The position numbers and the translations under genes are program-made. From Christensenella sp034926635 (GTDB lineage: Bacteria; Bacillota; Clostridia; Christensenellales; Christensenellaceae), in contig JAYFQX010000001.1 of the NCBI GenBank assembly GCA_034926635.1, positions 1 to 64,000 of the forward strand: a stretch of DNA of 64,000 nt. Direction: 5' to 3'. The notes beneath the pieces are model-generated. The model saw only the letters and a program-made list of their open reading frames with translations. It searched no databases and was not told the DNA's origin. Shown piece by piece: positions 1 to 7,547 of this stretch (positions are counted from its first letter, which is position 1; each line of letters starts with the position of its first letter).

Positions 1-308
1 AAGCCGGAGCGAAGCAGGAAAAAGCGGCAAAGCCGCGGAGTCCTCTTATCCGCACCAAACAGGGTTCGTACGAAAGTACGAGCTTTTTGTGTTTTAAGAG
101 GACTTGAACCGAAAGGGGCAAAGCCGAGCGCCGCCTGTGGCGGATGCAGCGAGGCGAAAGCCAGCTGAGCCAGAGCTGAGTGCGACCGAAGCTTGCGAGG
201 GAAGCAAGAAGCCGGAGCGAAGCAGGAAAAAGCGGCAAAGCCGCGGAGTCCTCTTATCCGCACCAAACAGGGTTCGTACGAAAGTACGAGCTTTTTGTGT
301 TTTAAGAG
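1..308. repeat. Tandem 208-bp unit made of a tRNA 3' end, terminator hairpin and antisense T-arm
   Basis: Positions 1-100 and 209-308 are the same 100-bp sequence, giving a 208-bp period. Each copy holds a tRNA-like 3' end with encoded CCA (38-57 and 246-265) and then a GAAA-loop hairpin with a T-rich tail (65-95 and 273-303). Copy 1 continues into the antisense of a T-arm (101-110). The 10-bp sequence at 39-48 and 247-256 is the inverted repeat of 95-104, so the middle part (95-256) is bounded by inverted repeats. Segment 126-152 matches a segment at 30689-30713 downstream of tRNA-Trp. The tRNA tail would suit a class II tRNA such as Leu, probably lying left of the window. No complete tRNA is present here. 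Confidence 0.85.
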
Positions 309-327
309 TCTTTTTTAACGGCTTATA

Positions 328-507
328 ATGGCAAAAATGGAAATAAATATGCTGGAAGAATGTGCAGAGGGCGAAAATGATCGGAAAGTAGATCAGGATG
401 ACTATAACGACCTGATGATCAAAATAATAAAGGCGATTAAGATTTGGCGGAAGATTAAAAAATATATATTAGTCAGAAGCAGGTATATCAGATCTTTTTT
501 CACATAG
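328..507 (+). CDS. Possible small hypothetical protein, 59 aa
   Basis: An ATG-initiated frame of 59 codons has an acidic first half (several E and D) and a strongly basic second half (KIWRKIKKYI, then an Arg/Tyr-rich tail). No Shine-Dalgarno sequence is visible before the ATG. I do not recognise the family. It sits between the tandem tRNA-derived repeat and the deoR promoter and may be a remnant or a chance frame. Confidence 0.2.
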   Translation: MAKMEINMLEECAEGENDRKVDQDDYNDLMIKIIKAIKIWRKIKKYILVRSRYIRSFFT

Positions 508-569
508 AACATATAAAAATCGGAATGAAAGATTACTTTTGATAATTTTTATAAATAGTATAAAACATA

Positions 570-598
570 TTGACTTTTTTTTGTTATTGACGTATTAT
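570..598 (+). promoter_or_regulatory. Promoter of the deoR operon
   Basis: The -35 is TTGACT at 570-575 and the -10 is TATTAT at 593-598, with a 17-bp spacer. Transcription would start near 605, exactly where the 20-bp tandem repeat begins. Confidence 0.65.
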
Positions 599-604
599 AG
601 CATT

Positions 605-644
605 AAACGGGCAGAAACAAACATAAACGGGCAAATACAAACAT
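605..644 (+). promoter_or_regulatory. Tandem 20-bp operator-like repeat upstream of deoR
   Basis: Two adjacent 20-bp units (605-624 and 625-644) differ at two positions and share the pattern AAACGGGCA..ACAAACAT. They lie between the predicted transcription start and the DeoR start codon. DeoR-family repressors commonly bind direct or inverted repeats in their own promoter, so this is a candidate auto-operator. A second -10-like TATAAT follows at 645-650. Confidence 0.5.
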
Positions 645-696
645 TATAATACGCTGAAATTAAGTTGAATATACAAATTGTCAGGAGGCGGCATCG

Positions 697-1479
697 ATGC
701 TGGCAGCAGAGCGAAAAAGCAAAATAATAGATTTTCTGGAGTCCAATGGCAGAGCAGAAGTAAACGAACTGGCAGAAATGTTATGCGTGGTTCCTGAAAC
801 AATTCGGCGTGATTTGCGCGAATTAGAATTGCAGGGGTTATTGGCGAGAATACACGGCGGCGCAGTCATGAGCGAAAAAAAAGAAGTTGAATATCCTGTT
901 TTTGTTCGGGAAATGCAAAATTATACCAAAAAACTTGCCTTATGTCAGAAGGCGGCAAAGTATATTAATGATGGGGATACGATTTATGTTGACAACAGTT
1001 CGACATTGATCAATTTAATGCGCTATATTGACCCGGAGATTAACGTAACGTTACTTACTAATTCCGTAGGAATTCTTCAGCTTGCATCAACATTGGAAAA
1101 CCACATCACATTGATTTGCAGCGGCGGTTCGTTCAATAAAAAGAATATGTCATTATCCGGTTCCCTCGCAAATCATATGTGTATGGAATTTATACCGGAT
1201 AAGGCATTTATATCATGTCATGGTCTTTCCATAGAATATGGATTAACGGACGGCAGTATGAATGAAGCGGCATTTAAAAAGAATATGATGCGTGTGAGTC
1301 AGAAAACCTATTGCGTTGTTGATCATTCGAAATTCGAAAAAAACGGACCGGTGAAATTGGCAGGATTAGATGCATGTGACGTATTAATTTGTGATTATAT
1401 TCCGGATATTCATTATCTGGATCAATTAAGTATGGTGAATGATAAAATGGAAATAGTTTGCTGCGAGCATAAAAAGTAA
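697..1479 (+). CDS. DeoR-family transcriptional regulator
   Basis: A 260-aa protein with the DeoR layout. An N-terminal winged helix (about residues 5-58) ends in the recognition segment TIRRDLRELELQGLLARIHG. It is followed by a DeoRC/ISOCOT-type sugar-phosphate sensing domain (about 75-235) with the conserved DGDTIYVDNSSTLINL stretch. The ATG follows a good AGGAGG (683-688). It is first in an apparent operon with a Zn-dependent dehydrogenase (44-bp gap) and an OYE-family reductase, so it probably represses that operon and is relieved by a phosphorylated sugar. The 605-644 tandem repeat is the likely binding site. The effector is unknown. Confidence 0.9.
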   Translation: MLAAERKSKIIDFLESNGRAEVNELAEMLCVVPETIRRDLRELELQGLLARIHGGAVMSEKKEVEYPVFVREMQNYTKKLALCQKAAKYINDGDTIYVDNSSTLINLMRYIDPEINVTLLTNSVGILQLASTLENHITLICSGGSFNKKNMSLSGSLANHMCMEFIPDKAFISCHGLSIEYGLTDGSMNEAAFKKNMMRVSQKTYCVVDHSKFEKNGPVKLAGLDACDVLICDYIPDIHYLDQLSMVNDKMEIVCCEHKK

Positions 1480-1523
1480 CGGATTCAAAATTGGTTAGCC
1501 TAAAGCAAGGAGGAGATTTTAAA

Positions 1524-2588
1524 ATGACAAAGATGATGAAAGCACAAGTCGTGGAAGCACCTTATAAAATGGTGCTGAAAGAAGTACCCGTACCGGAAAT
1601 CAACGATGATGAAGTATTGATTAAAATCAAATATTGTGGAATTTGCGGTTCTGATTGGAGTATTTTTACGGGAAAATACGCTGCCGATCAGCTGCCGCTT
1701 ATTACCGGTCATGAAATGTTTGGAGAAATTGCAGAAGTTGGTAAAAATGCAAAAGGGATCAAGGTAGGTGATCGAGTAGCTGTTGATATTTGCCTTACTT
1801 GCGGTACCTGCTACTTTTGCCGCAGAGGGGACGGGCTGCTTTGCAAAACATTCACTCAGCTCGGGATCCACACGGACGGAGGCTTTGCAGAATATGTAAA
1901 AGCACCATGGAAGAATATATATCCAATTCCAGATTCTATGGATGATTACACTGCAACTTTTGTAGAACCGTTAACGGCGACCCTTGAAGCCAGCAAGAGA
2001 ATGGACGCTAAAATTGCTTCATCTTGTGTGGTGATTGGCTGTGGTTTAGGCGTAGTACACGCGCTTTTAGCGAAGCTTCGCGGATGCGCACCGGTGATCC
2101 TGGTAGGTGATAGCGAAAAACGTCTGAAAATTGCACGTGATATGGGCATAGACTATACCATCAATATTAAAGAAGTGAAAGATCCTGTTGCCGAAGTAAA
2201 AAAACTTACAGGCGGCGTTGGTGCGGATTATGCGATCGAAGCAGTCGGACATTCCAGCACCTATGAACAGGCGTTTCAGATGCTTCGTCGTGGCGGAAAA
2301 CTGGAGGCGTTTGGTGTCTGCGCGACAGATGATTATGCAAAATTACCGCCTTATGAGTTTGTATTGGGTGAAAAACATGTAAGTGGTTCTTGCGCCGGAA
2401 TCGGAAATGACTGGGGAGATGCGATTCGTTTGCTGGAATATAAACGAATTAACCCAAAGCCTCTGATTTCTATGGTAGTACCGCTGGAAGAACTGGAAGA
2501 TGCATTAAAGGAGCTAAGGGAGAATCCAAATCTGTTTAAAGTCTTGGTTTCACCTGAAATCCATGAAAGAATTATTTTAAACGATTAA
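1524..2588 (+). CDS. Zinc-dependent medium-chain alcohol/polyol dehydrogenase
   Basis: A 354-aa MDR-superfamily NAD(P)-dependent dehydrogenase of the sorbitol/threonine dehydrogenase type. The catalytic zinc region is CGICGSDW with GHEMFGEI. The structural zinc loop carries four Cys in CLTCGTCYFCRRGDGLLC. The nucleotide-binding fold starts at SSCVVIGCGLGVV, where a G-x-G-x-x-G-like turn is visible. I chose the ATG at 1524 because AAGGAGG lies at 1507-1513; an in-frame GTG at 1491 would add 11 residues but has no site. It lies between deoR and an OYE homologue and probably oxidises or reduces a sugar-derived alcohol; the substrate cannot be read from sequence. Confidence 0.88.
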   Translation: MTKMMKAQVVEAPYKMVLKEVPVPEINDDEVLIKIKYCGICGSDWSIFTGKYAADQLPLITGHEMFGEIAEVGKNAKGIKVGDRVAVDICLTCGTCYFCRRGDGLLCKTFTQLGIHTDGGFAEYVKAPWKNIYPIPDSMDDYTATFVEPLTATLEASKRMDAKIASSCVVIGCGLGVVHALLAKLRGCAPVILVGDSEKRLKIARDMGIDYTINIKEVKDPVAEVKKLTGGVGADYAIEAVGHSSTYEQAFQMLRRGGKLEAFGVCATDDYAKLPPYEFVLGEKHVSGSCAGIGNDWGDAIRLLEYKRINPKPLISMVVPLEELEDALKELRENPNLFKVLVSPEIHERIILND

Positions 2589-2607
2589 GTATTGAGGAGG
2601 ATATAAA

Positions 2608-3849
2608 ATGAGCTACAAAGATACGCTATTGGCACCCATTAAGATGGGAAACAGGGAATGCAAAAACCGTTTCTTCGTACAGGCAATGGAATGTACGGAT
2701 GCAGATGCAGACGGGAACCCAACAGACCTGACCTATAAGAGATATGAAAACCTGTATAAAGGTGACTGGGGTCTTATTGATCTAGAAGCAATTTCCGTTA
2801 CGCATGAGAGCCGTTCTCGTGCAAATCAATTGATGATTATGGAAAAAAATGTTCCAGCGCTTACAAATTTTATGAAAAAGTTGAAATCTATCAATAAAGA
2901 TCCTTTGATCGTTTTTCAGCTGACCCATTCGGGGGAGTTAAGCAATCCGGATTTTTCAAAAAGAGTAACGGTATGTCCTTCTTATACCTACGGCGGACAT
3001 CTTTTGTCTGATGATGAAGTAGATAAAATCATGGACGATTTTGTACTTGCAGCTAAAATTGCTCATGACGTTGGCGCAGATGGCATCGATATGAAGCTTT
3101 GTCACGGTTATCTTGGATCACAAATTCTGCGTCCGTTTAACAGCCGTAAATGGAAATACGGCGGAAGCTGGGAAAACAGAAGGCGTTTTGCGTTTGATCT
3201 GTATGAAAGGATCGCGAAGGCAGTCAATGATAAGAACTTCCTGATCGGTTCCAAAGTATCTGCTTGGGAAGGATTTCCGGGCGGATTCGGTACAGAGGGT
3301 CCTGATTCACCGATTATGGATCTTACAGAGCCACTGGATTTGATCAAAGGACTGGAAGAACGTGGCGCTCAATATATTGTGCAGTCTGCAGGCAGCCCTT
3401 CCATCACGGTAACACTGACACAGGCGGAAAGAAATTTCCCGTATATTGCGTATTTGCATCCGTACTGGCAGAAAGAATTCAAAAAGGTTTTGAAGCCTGA
3501 GACCGTATTGATCGGCTCTAACTATTCCGTGTGGGGAAATGGCAACAAGAACCTGCAGATGGTAGATCCGAAAGAAAATACCATGTTTAAAGTAGGGTCC
3601 AAGAATATCGAAAATGGCGTTGTGGATATGATCGGTCTTGGTCGTCAATCCTTTGCTGATCCGCTCTTGCCTAAAAAGCTTGCTGACGGACAGGATGATG
3701 ACATTCATTTCTGCACACTTTGCGATAACTGTCTCGAGCTGCTCATTCGTCAGGAGCGGATTGGCTGCTGTACCTATAATAAATATTATACGGATGTGCT
3801 CGTGGATGTGAGAAAAAGAAAAGGAAAATTGACACAGAATCATACCTGA
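2608..3849 (+). CDS. NADH:flavin oxidoreductase, OYE family with Fe-S Cys motif
   Basis: A 413-aa Old Yellow Enzyme TIM barrel that ends soon after the Fe-S cluster region. It therefore lacks the C-terminal NAD/FAD domains found in 2,4-dienoyl-CoA reductase. The Cys pattern CTLCDNC..CC near residues 373-390 matches the [4Fe-4S] ligands of that subfamily. The barrel motif reads DMKLCHGYLGSQ, where the usual form is HxAHGYLxSQ, so Lys replaces the first of the paired active-site residues. YGGSWENRRRF is conserved. AGGAGG lies 10 bp before the ATG. It is last in the deoR operon and followed by a strong terminator. It probably reduces or oxidises an unsaturated carbonyl or an amine; the substrate is unknown. 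Confidence 0.85.
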   Translation: MSYKDTLLAPIKMGNRECKNRFFVQAMECTDADADGNPTDLTYKRYENLYKGDWGLIDLEAISVTHESRSRANQLMIMEKNVPALTNFMKKLKSINKDPLIVFQLTHSGELSNPDFSKRVTVCPSYTYGGHLLSDDEVDKIMDDFVLAAKIAHDVGADGIDMKLCHGYLGSQILRPFNSRKWKYGGSWENRRRFAFDLYERIAKAVNDKNFLIGSKVSAWEGFPGGFGTEGPDSPIMDLTEPLDLIKGLEERGAQYIVQSAGSPSITVTLTQAERNFPYIAYLHPYWQKEFKKVLKPETVLIGSNYSVWGNGNKNLQMVDPKENTMFKVGSKNIENGVVDMIGLGRQSFADPLLPKKLADGQDDDIHFCTLCDNCLELLIRQERIGCCTYNKYYTDVLVDVRKRKGKLTQNHT

Positions 3850-3862
3850 TAACGATGGAGAG

Positions 3863-3892
3863 TCCCCGGCGCATTTGTGCCGGGGATCTTTC
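3863..3892 (+). terminator. Rho-independent terminator of the deoR operon
   Basis: An 8-bp GC-rich stem (TCCCCGGC with GCCGGGGA) and an 8-nt loop are followed by TCTTT, immediately after the 3849 stop. Confidence 0.8.
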
Positions 3893-4147
3893 AGGCAGTA
3901 AGAGAATAACCGAGGCATGCGGAGATTGGTCCCCCTGAAATACCGCATGTTGGCGTTTGTGCCGAAAACAAAAGCAATGGATTCCCTTTGCTTTTGCGCT
4001 GTGGCTCCCCCGCAGCATTTTGTTTCATAAAAGGCGCAAAGACGGCGTGGCAAAAAGCATCCCGCCTATTTGGGCGGGGAAATTGCCACGGAAAGGTGCT
4101 CTGGCGGCACAGATTTTTATTTTGCTAAATCGTTTCTATGCTGCTAA
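3893..4147. other. Hairpin-rich intergenic region, possible structured RNA
   Basis: No credible gene is present here; long antisense frames over 3307-4053 are shadows. Several inverted repeats follow one another: CATGCGG with CCGCATG about 20 nt apart (near 3916-3949), CAAAAGCA with TGCTTTTG (near 3970-3997), GCTGTGG with CCGCAGC (near 3999-4017), and a two-part stem in which GTGGCAA and TTGCCAC enclose CCCGCC and GGGCGGG (about 4048-4090). No known RNA class was recognised. A riboswitch for 4372 is unlikely because an antisense tRNA gene lies between. Confidence 0.35.
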
Positions 4148-4187
4148 AGAAAAAAAATATCGCTACCCATGCAATGAGTAACGATAT
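4148..4187 (-). terminator. Terminator of tRNA-Leu
   Basis: On the - strand a 10-bp stem (ATATCGTTAC with GTAGCGATAT, one G-U pair) is followed by a run of T, immediately downstream of the tRNA 3' end. Confidence 0.65.
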
Positions 4188-4188
4188 C

Positions 4189-4277
4189 TGGTGCCGAAGA
4201 CCGGGATCGAACCGGTACGGGTGATTAAGCCCGCAGGATTTTAAGTCCTGTGCGTCTGCCTGTTCCGCCACTTCGGC
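4189..4277 (-). tRNA. tRNA-Leu, anticodon TAA
   Basis: An 89-nt class II tRNA with encoded CCA (TGG on the + strand at 4189-4191). The acceptor stem GCCGAAG pairs with CTTCGGC. The anticodon loop CTTAAAA gives UAA, which reads UUA. A long variable arm (GCGGGCTTAATCACCCGT) and the T-loop GGTTCGATCCC are present. It is the only tRNA on the - strand in the left half. Confidence 0.95.
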
Positions 4278-4302
4278 TTACAGAATTTTTAACTGCTTTA
4301 AT

Positions 4303-4331
4303 ATTTTAGCACAACCGAAATCCGATTACAA
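4303..4331 (-). promoter_or_regulatory. Promoter of tRNA-Leu
   Basis: On the - strand the -35 is TTGTAA (4326-4331) and the -10 is TAAAAT (4303-4308), with a 17-bp spacer, about 26 bp before the mature tRNA 5' end. Confidence 0.55.
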
Positions 4332-4371
4332 TACAAAAAGTATCGGAAAAAAATTTTGCTGGAGGGAAGCA

Positions 4372-5304
4372 ATGATTAATACAGTAACATTAAATCCGGC
4401 AATGGATAAAGTGATTTATCTGGAAGCTTTCCATGTAAACTGCATGAACAGAATCCAAAAAGTGGAAAAATGTATGGGCGGGAAAGGTACGCACCTGGCT
4501 TATAATTTTTCACTGTTGGACGTAGAAAACCGTACCTATGGAGTTTCGTTTGGGCAGACCGGAAAAGAAATTATTGAAACACTGGAAAATGCGGGGGTAG
4601 ATACCCGGTATTTATGGTATGAAACCCCGGAATCCAGAACAAATTATTTAGTTGTAGATGAACAACGAAACTGTACTTTTATGGCAGAACGCGGCACAAC
4701 ACTTACAACCGACATGACTGAAAAGCTGCTTGACATGATGCGCGAAAGCATGACAAACGGCGACGTCCTGGTGATTGCAGGCGACGCTTCTAATGTGGAA
4801 GACAAAGAAGTGCAGGTAAAGCTGCTGCAGATCGCAAAAGAGATGGGGCTTCGGCTTTATCTTGATAGTTCCGGAGCTTTTATGAAGATTGGAATTGATT
4901 ATGATCCATATTTAATTAAGCCCAATATGGAAGAACTCTCGGAGCTGGTAGGACGTGATATTACGGATGTGGAAGGCGTAGTGAAGGCGCTGGACGAATT
5001 ACCGGAGATTCCCGTCGTTATGGTTTCGATGGGCGCAGACGGATGGGTATTTCGTTATCAGAACAACATATACCGTGGGCAGGGTCTGAAAGTCCCCGTT
5101 GGGAATACTGCAGGCTGTGGCGATGCGCTTTTAACCGGGCTGATTTATTGTCTGGAATACAAAAAAGATATGTCCGTAGAAGAAATGCTGCGGTTTGCAA
5201 CGGCGATTTCGGCAACATGCGCGATGAGCAATTTGACCGTAGGCTTCGATTTGGAGATGGCGCTTTCTTTACAAGGCAATGTACAGATCGATCTTATCAG
5301 ATAA
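4372..5304 (+). CDS. PfkB-family hexose kinase, 1-phosphofructokinase-like
   Basis: A 310-aa ribokinase-fold kinase of the 1-phosphofructokinase/tagatose-6-phosphate kinase type. The N-terminus has MINTVTLNPAMDKVIYL. The first signature is GGKGTHLAYN, where GGKGxNVAR is usual. The C-terminal ATP/catalytic motif is NTAGCGDALLTGL, with Asp in the catalytic-base position. GGAGGG precedes the ATG. It is first in an operon with a class II aldolase (23-bp gap) and a rhamnulokinase-like kinase, so it should phosphorylate a ketose or ketose phosphate. The altered first signature means the exact sugar is uncertain. Confidence 0.85.
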   Translation: MINTVTLNPAMDKVIYLEAFHVNCMNRIQKVEKCMGGKGTHLAYNFSLLDVENRTYGVSFGQTGKEIIETLENAGVDTRYLWYETPESRTNYLVVDEQRNCTFMAERGTTLTTDMTEKLLDMMRESMTNGDVLVIAGDASNVEDKEVQVKLLQIAKEMGLRLYLDSSGAFMKIGIDYDPYLIKPNMEELSELVGRDITDVEGVVKALDELPEIPVVMVSMGADGWVFRYQNNIYRGQGLKVPVGNTAGCGDALLTGLIYCLEYKKDMSVEEMLRFATAISATCAMSNLTVGFDLEMALSLQGNVQIDLIR

Positions 5305-5327
5305 AAAAGAAATGGAGATATAATAAA

Positions 5328-5960
5328 ATGCAAGAATTATCATATATGGACAGAAGACAGGAAATGCTGGAAATCATTCGCTATTTATATGACCGCAAAC
5401 TAACCAATGCGGCAGGAGGAAACGTATCTGAAAGAGTGGCAGAAAATAGGATTTTAATCACGCCTTCTATGATGTCAGAGCATCATCGCTGTATTTTAAA
5501 GCCGGAAGATTTGATGGTAATTGATTATGACTGCAATATTATCGAAGGACCAGATAAACTTTCGAGGGAAAGCAGGATGCATGCAATGTTGCTGCGGAAT
5601 TTTCCGGAATTTAAAGCGGTAATCCATGCGCATCCCCAATATACCATGTGCTTTGCAGCTTTCAGCAAACCGATTCCCTCCGTAACAGAAGCGACTATGA
5701 AGATGGGCGATTGCGGCGTGATCCACCAGGCATGGGCATATTCTGAAGAGCTTGCAATCCGCACAAACGAATATTTTATGAATAACCGCGAACGTGCGCA
5801 GAAGATGGGTCTGGAAGGCATTTTGCCGCAGCATGGAATTGTAGCTGCCGGTCCTTCACTGAATAAAGCATACAGTATTGTAGAGCGTGTAGAATATGAT
5901 GCGATGGCAAACATTTTTGAAGGCGCAGTCAGAATGGCGGCAGGAAAGATAGAAAAATGA
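5328..5960 (+). CDS. Class II aldolase, L-fuculose/rhamnulose-phosphate aldolase-like
   Basis: A 210-aa class II aldolase/adducin family protein. The zinc ligands are visible as HAHP (about residues 97-100) and a later His in LPQHGIVAAG. The catalytic acidic residue lies in SRESRMH. NAAGGNVSERV gives the phosphate-binding region. A longer in-frame reading begins at 5043 inside the kinase gene, but the ATG at 5328 has GGAGA 10 bp upstream and starts where family homology begins. It probably cleaves a ketose 1-phosphate into dihydroxyacetone phosphate and an aldehyde. Its stop overlaps the next start by 4 bp (ATGA), which points to translational coupling. Confidence 0.88.
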   Translation: MQELSYMDRRQEMLEIIRYLYDRKLTNAAGGNVSERVAENRILITPSMMSEHHRCILKPEDLMVIDYDCNIIEGPDKLSRESRMHAMLLRNFPEFKAVIHAHPQYTMCFAAFSKPIPSVTEATMKMGDCGVIHQAWAYSEELAIRTNEYFMNNRERAQKMGLEGILPQHGIVAAGPSLNKAYSIVERVEYDAMANIFEGAVRMAAGKIEK

Positions 5961-7435
5961 AACAACAGCATTTGGCGTTAGCCGTAGACCTTGGAGGCAG
6001 CAGTGGAAAATTGCTTGTCGGTTCAATCGAAGATGGAATAGCAGAGTTCACACCCGTGCACCGCTTTGATAATAAAATCGTTATGGTACAGGGAAAAGCC
6101 TATTGGGATTTCCTGCGTATTTTTGACGAAATTAAAACGGGGTATGCAGCGGCGCAAAAGCAGTTTGACGGGAAAATAGGATCCATTGCGGTAGATTCGT
6201 GGTGTAATGATTATGCGCTTTTTACCGAAAACGGTACGATGCTGGAAACACCGCGTAACTATCGCGACAGCAGGACAGAAGGATGGATCGAAAAGGCAGC
6301 AACGATGATGCCGAAGTATGAGGTGTATCGCAGAGCCGGGCAGCAATTTGCACGGTTTGAAACATGTTATCATCTCTTGGCGCAAAAAGAACAGGATGGC
6401 GATATTCTGAAGCTCACGAAAGATCTATTGTTTGTCCCGGATTGTCTTTCTTATTTGCTGGGCGCAAAGAAATATACCGAGTATACGATAGCGAGTGTTA
6501 CCAATCTTTATAATATTCTGAAAAAAGATTGGGATGAGGATATTTTGAGATCGTACGGACTTGATAGAAATTGGTTTTCTCCGGTTGTTACACCCGGAAG
6601 CTTTGTCGGCAGAGTGTCTGAAGATATTTGCAGGGAACTTCATACGGTTACGGCTGATATATATGCGGTAGGAGCACATGATACGGCAAGTGCGGTTGCG
6701 GCGGTACCGGCTGTTAATGATGAAGAATTCCTGTTTATTTCAAGCGGCACATGGTCGCTTGTAGGAGCAGAATTAAGAAAACCGATCTTATCGCAAGAGA
6801 GCATGGAAGAAGGCTTTGGCAATGAGGGCGGCGTCCAAGACAGGACGCGGTACATCCGTAATGTAATGGGGCTGTGGATCATTCAGGAATGTGCACGTAT
6901 CTGGAAGCGGCAGGGCAAAAACTATAGTTTTGCACAGCTTGCAGATATGGCTGAAAAAGTGGAATGCGCGGGCGCATATATTGATCCTGACGATGAACGG
7001 TTGTTTGAGCCGGCGGATATGCCTGCCGTAGTTGCAGAGTTATCCGCAGAAAATGGGTATTATCCACAAAATGACGCTGAAATTGTACGGATTATTTCAC
7101 AAAGTCTTGCTTGCAAATATCGGTATGTGATAGAAAAAATAGAGAAGATCACAGGAAAAAGTTTTGACAATATCCATATTATTGGAGGTGGTAGTCAAAA
7201 TGATTTTTTAAACCGCCTTACAGCGGATGTTTGTCGCAAAACTGTATTTGCAGGACCGGCAGATGCAACCGGAATTGGAAATATCCTTACACAGTGGTTT
7301 GGACGCGGTATCCTCAAAGACTTGAAGGAGGCACGTGAAACCTGCGCGCGTTCGGTGGCGATAAAACAATATCATCCTTCCGGCGCGGACTGCGAAAAAC
7401 AATATCGAGATTTTTTAAAGGTAACACAGTTATAG
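5957..7435 (+). CDS. FGGY carbohydrate kinase, rhamnulokinase-like
   Basis: A 492-aa kinase with the FGGY fold. The N-terminal phosphate motif is VDLGGSSGKLLVG. An SWCNDYALF segment and the C-terminal GGGSQNDFLNRL followed by AGPADATGIGN resemble RhaB, where GGGxQN and AGPxEAxxxGN are typical. It would phosphorylate a ketose at C1 to feed the aldolase encoded immediately upstream (4-bp overlap). No matching isomerase (RhaA, FucI or AraA type) or transporter is in the operon. A strong terminator follows. Confidence 0.88.
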   Translation: MKQQHLALAVDLGGSSGKLLVGSIEDGIAEFTPVHRFDNKIVMVQGKAYWDFLRIFDEIKTGYAAAQKQFDGKIGSIAVDSWCNDYALFTENGTMLETPRNYRDSRTEGWIEKAATMMPKYEVYRRAGQQFARFETCYHLLAQKEQDGDILKLTKDLLFVPDCLSYLLGAKKYTEYTIASVTNLYNILKKDWDEDILRSYGLDRNWFSPVVTPGSFVGRVSEDICRELHTVTADIYAVGAHDTASAVAAVPAVNDEEFLFISSGTWSLVGAELRKPILSQESMEEGFGNEGGVQDRTRYIRNVMGLWIIQECARIWKRQGKNYSFAQLADMAEKVECAGAYIDPDDERLFEPADMPAVVAELSAENGYYPQNDAEIVRIISQSLACKYRYVIEKIEKITGKSFDNIHIIGGGSQNDFLNRLTADVCRKTVFAGPADATGIGNILTQWFGRGILKDLKEARETCARSVAIKQYHPSGADCEKQYRDFLKVTQL

Positions 7436-7443
7436 ATCAGGTT

Positions 7444-7476
7444 AAAAACGGTTTTGAAAAAAACCGTTTTTTTCTT
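7444..7476 (+). terminator. Rho-independent terminator of the ketose operon
   Basis: An AAAACGGTTTT stem with its complement and a short loop is followed by TTTTTTTCTTGTTTT. Confidence 0.85.
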
Positions 7477-7501
7477 GTTTTGTAAATAAATTCTGGCATT
7501 C

Positions 7502-7547
7502 TTCACATAGCCATCACATTTTCTGTTTAGTATAATAGTAGTATAAT
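7502..7547 (+). promoter_or_regulatory. Probable activator-dependent promoter of the two-component operon
   Basis: Two direct repeats with an 11-bp period (TTCACATAGCC at 7502-7512, ATCACATTTTC at 7513-7523) lie where a -35 would be. A perfect TATAAT follows at 7531-7536 and another at 7542-7547. No good -35 is seen. Direct TTNACA-like repeats 11 bp apart are typical of OmpR/PhoP-family regulators, so autoregulation by the 7712 product is plausible. The rest of 7548-7711 shows only a 22-codon TTG frame without a convincing ribosome site. Confidence 0.4.

Noticed and set aside
104..328. 74-codon frame across the repeat
   Set aside because: It runs through the tandem tRNA-derived repeat, has no ribosome site and its composition follows the repeat.
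3307..4053. 248-codon - strand frame
   Set aside because: Mostly antisense to the OYE gene, with no family resemblance and no ribosome site; it continues into the hairpin-rich gap by chance.
5043..5327. N-terminal extension of the class II aldolase
   Set aside because: Lies inside the PfkB gene in another frame and does not resemble the aldolase family; the ATG at 5328 has a ribosome site.
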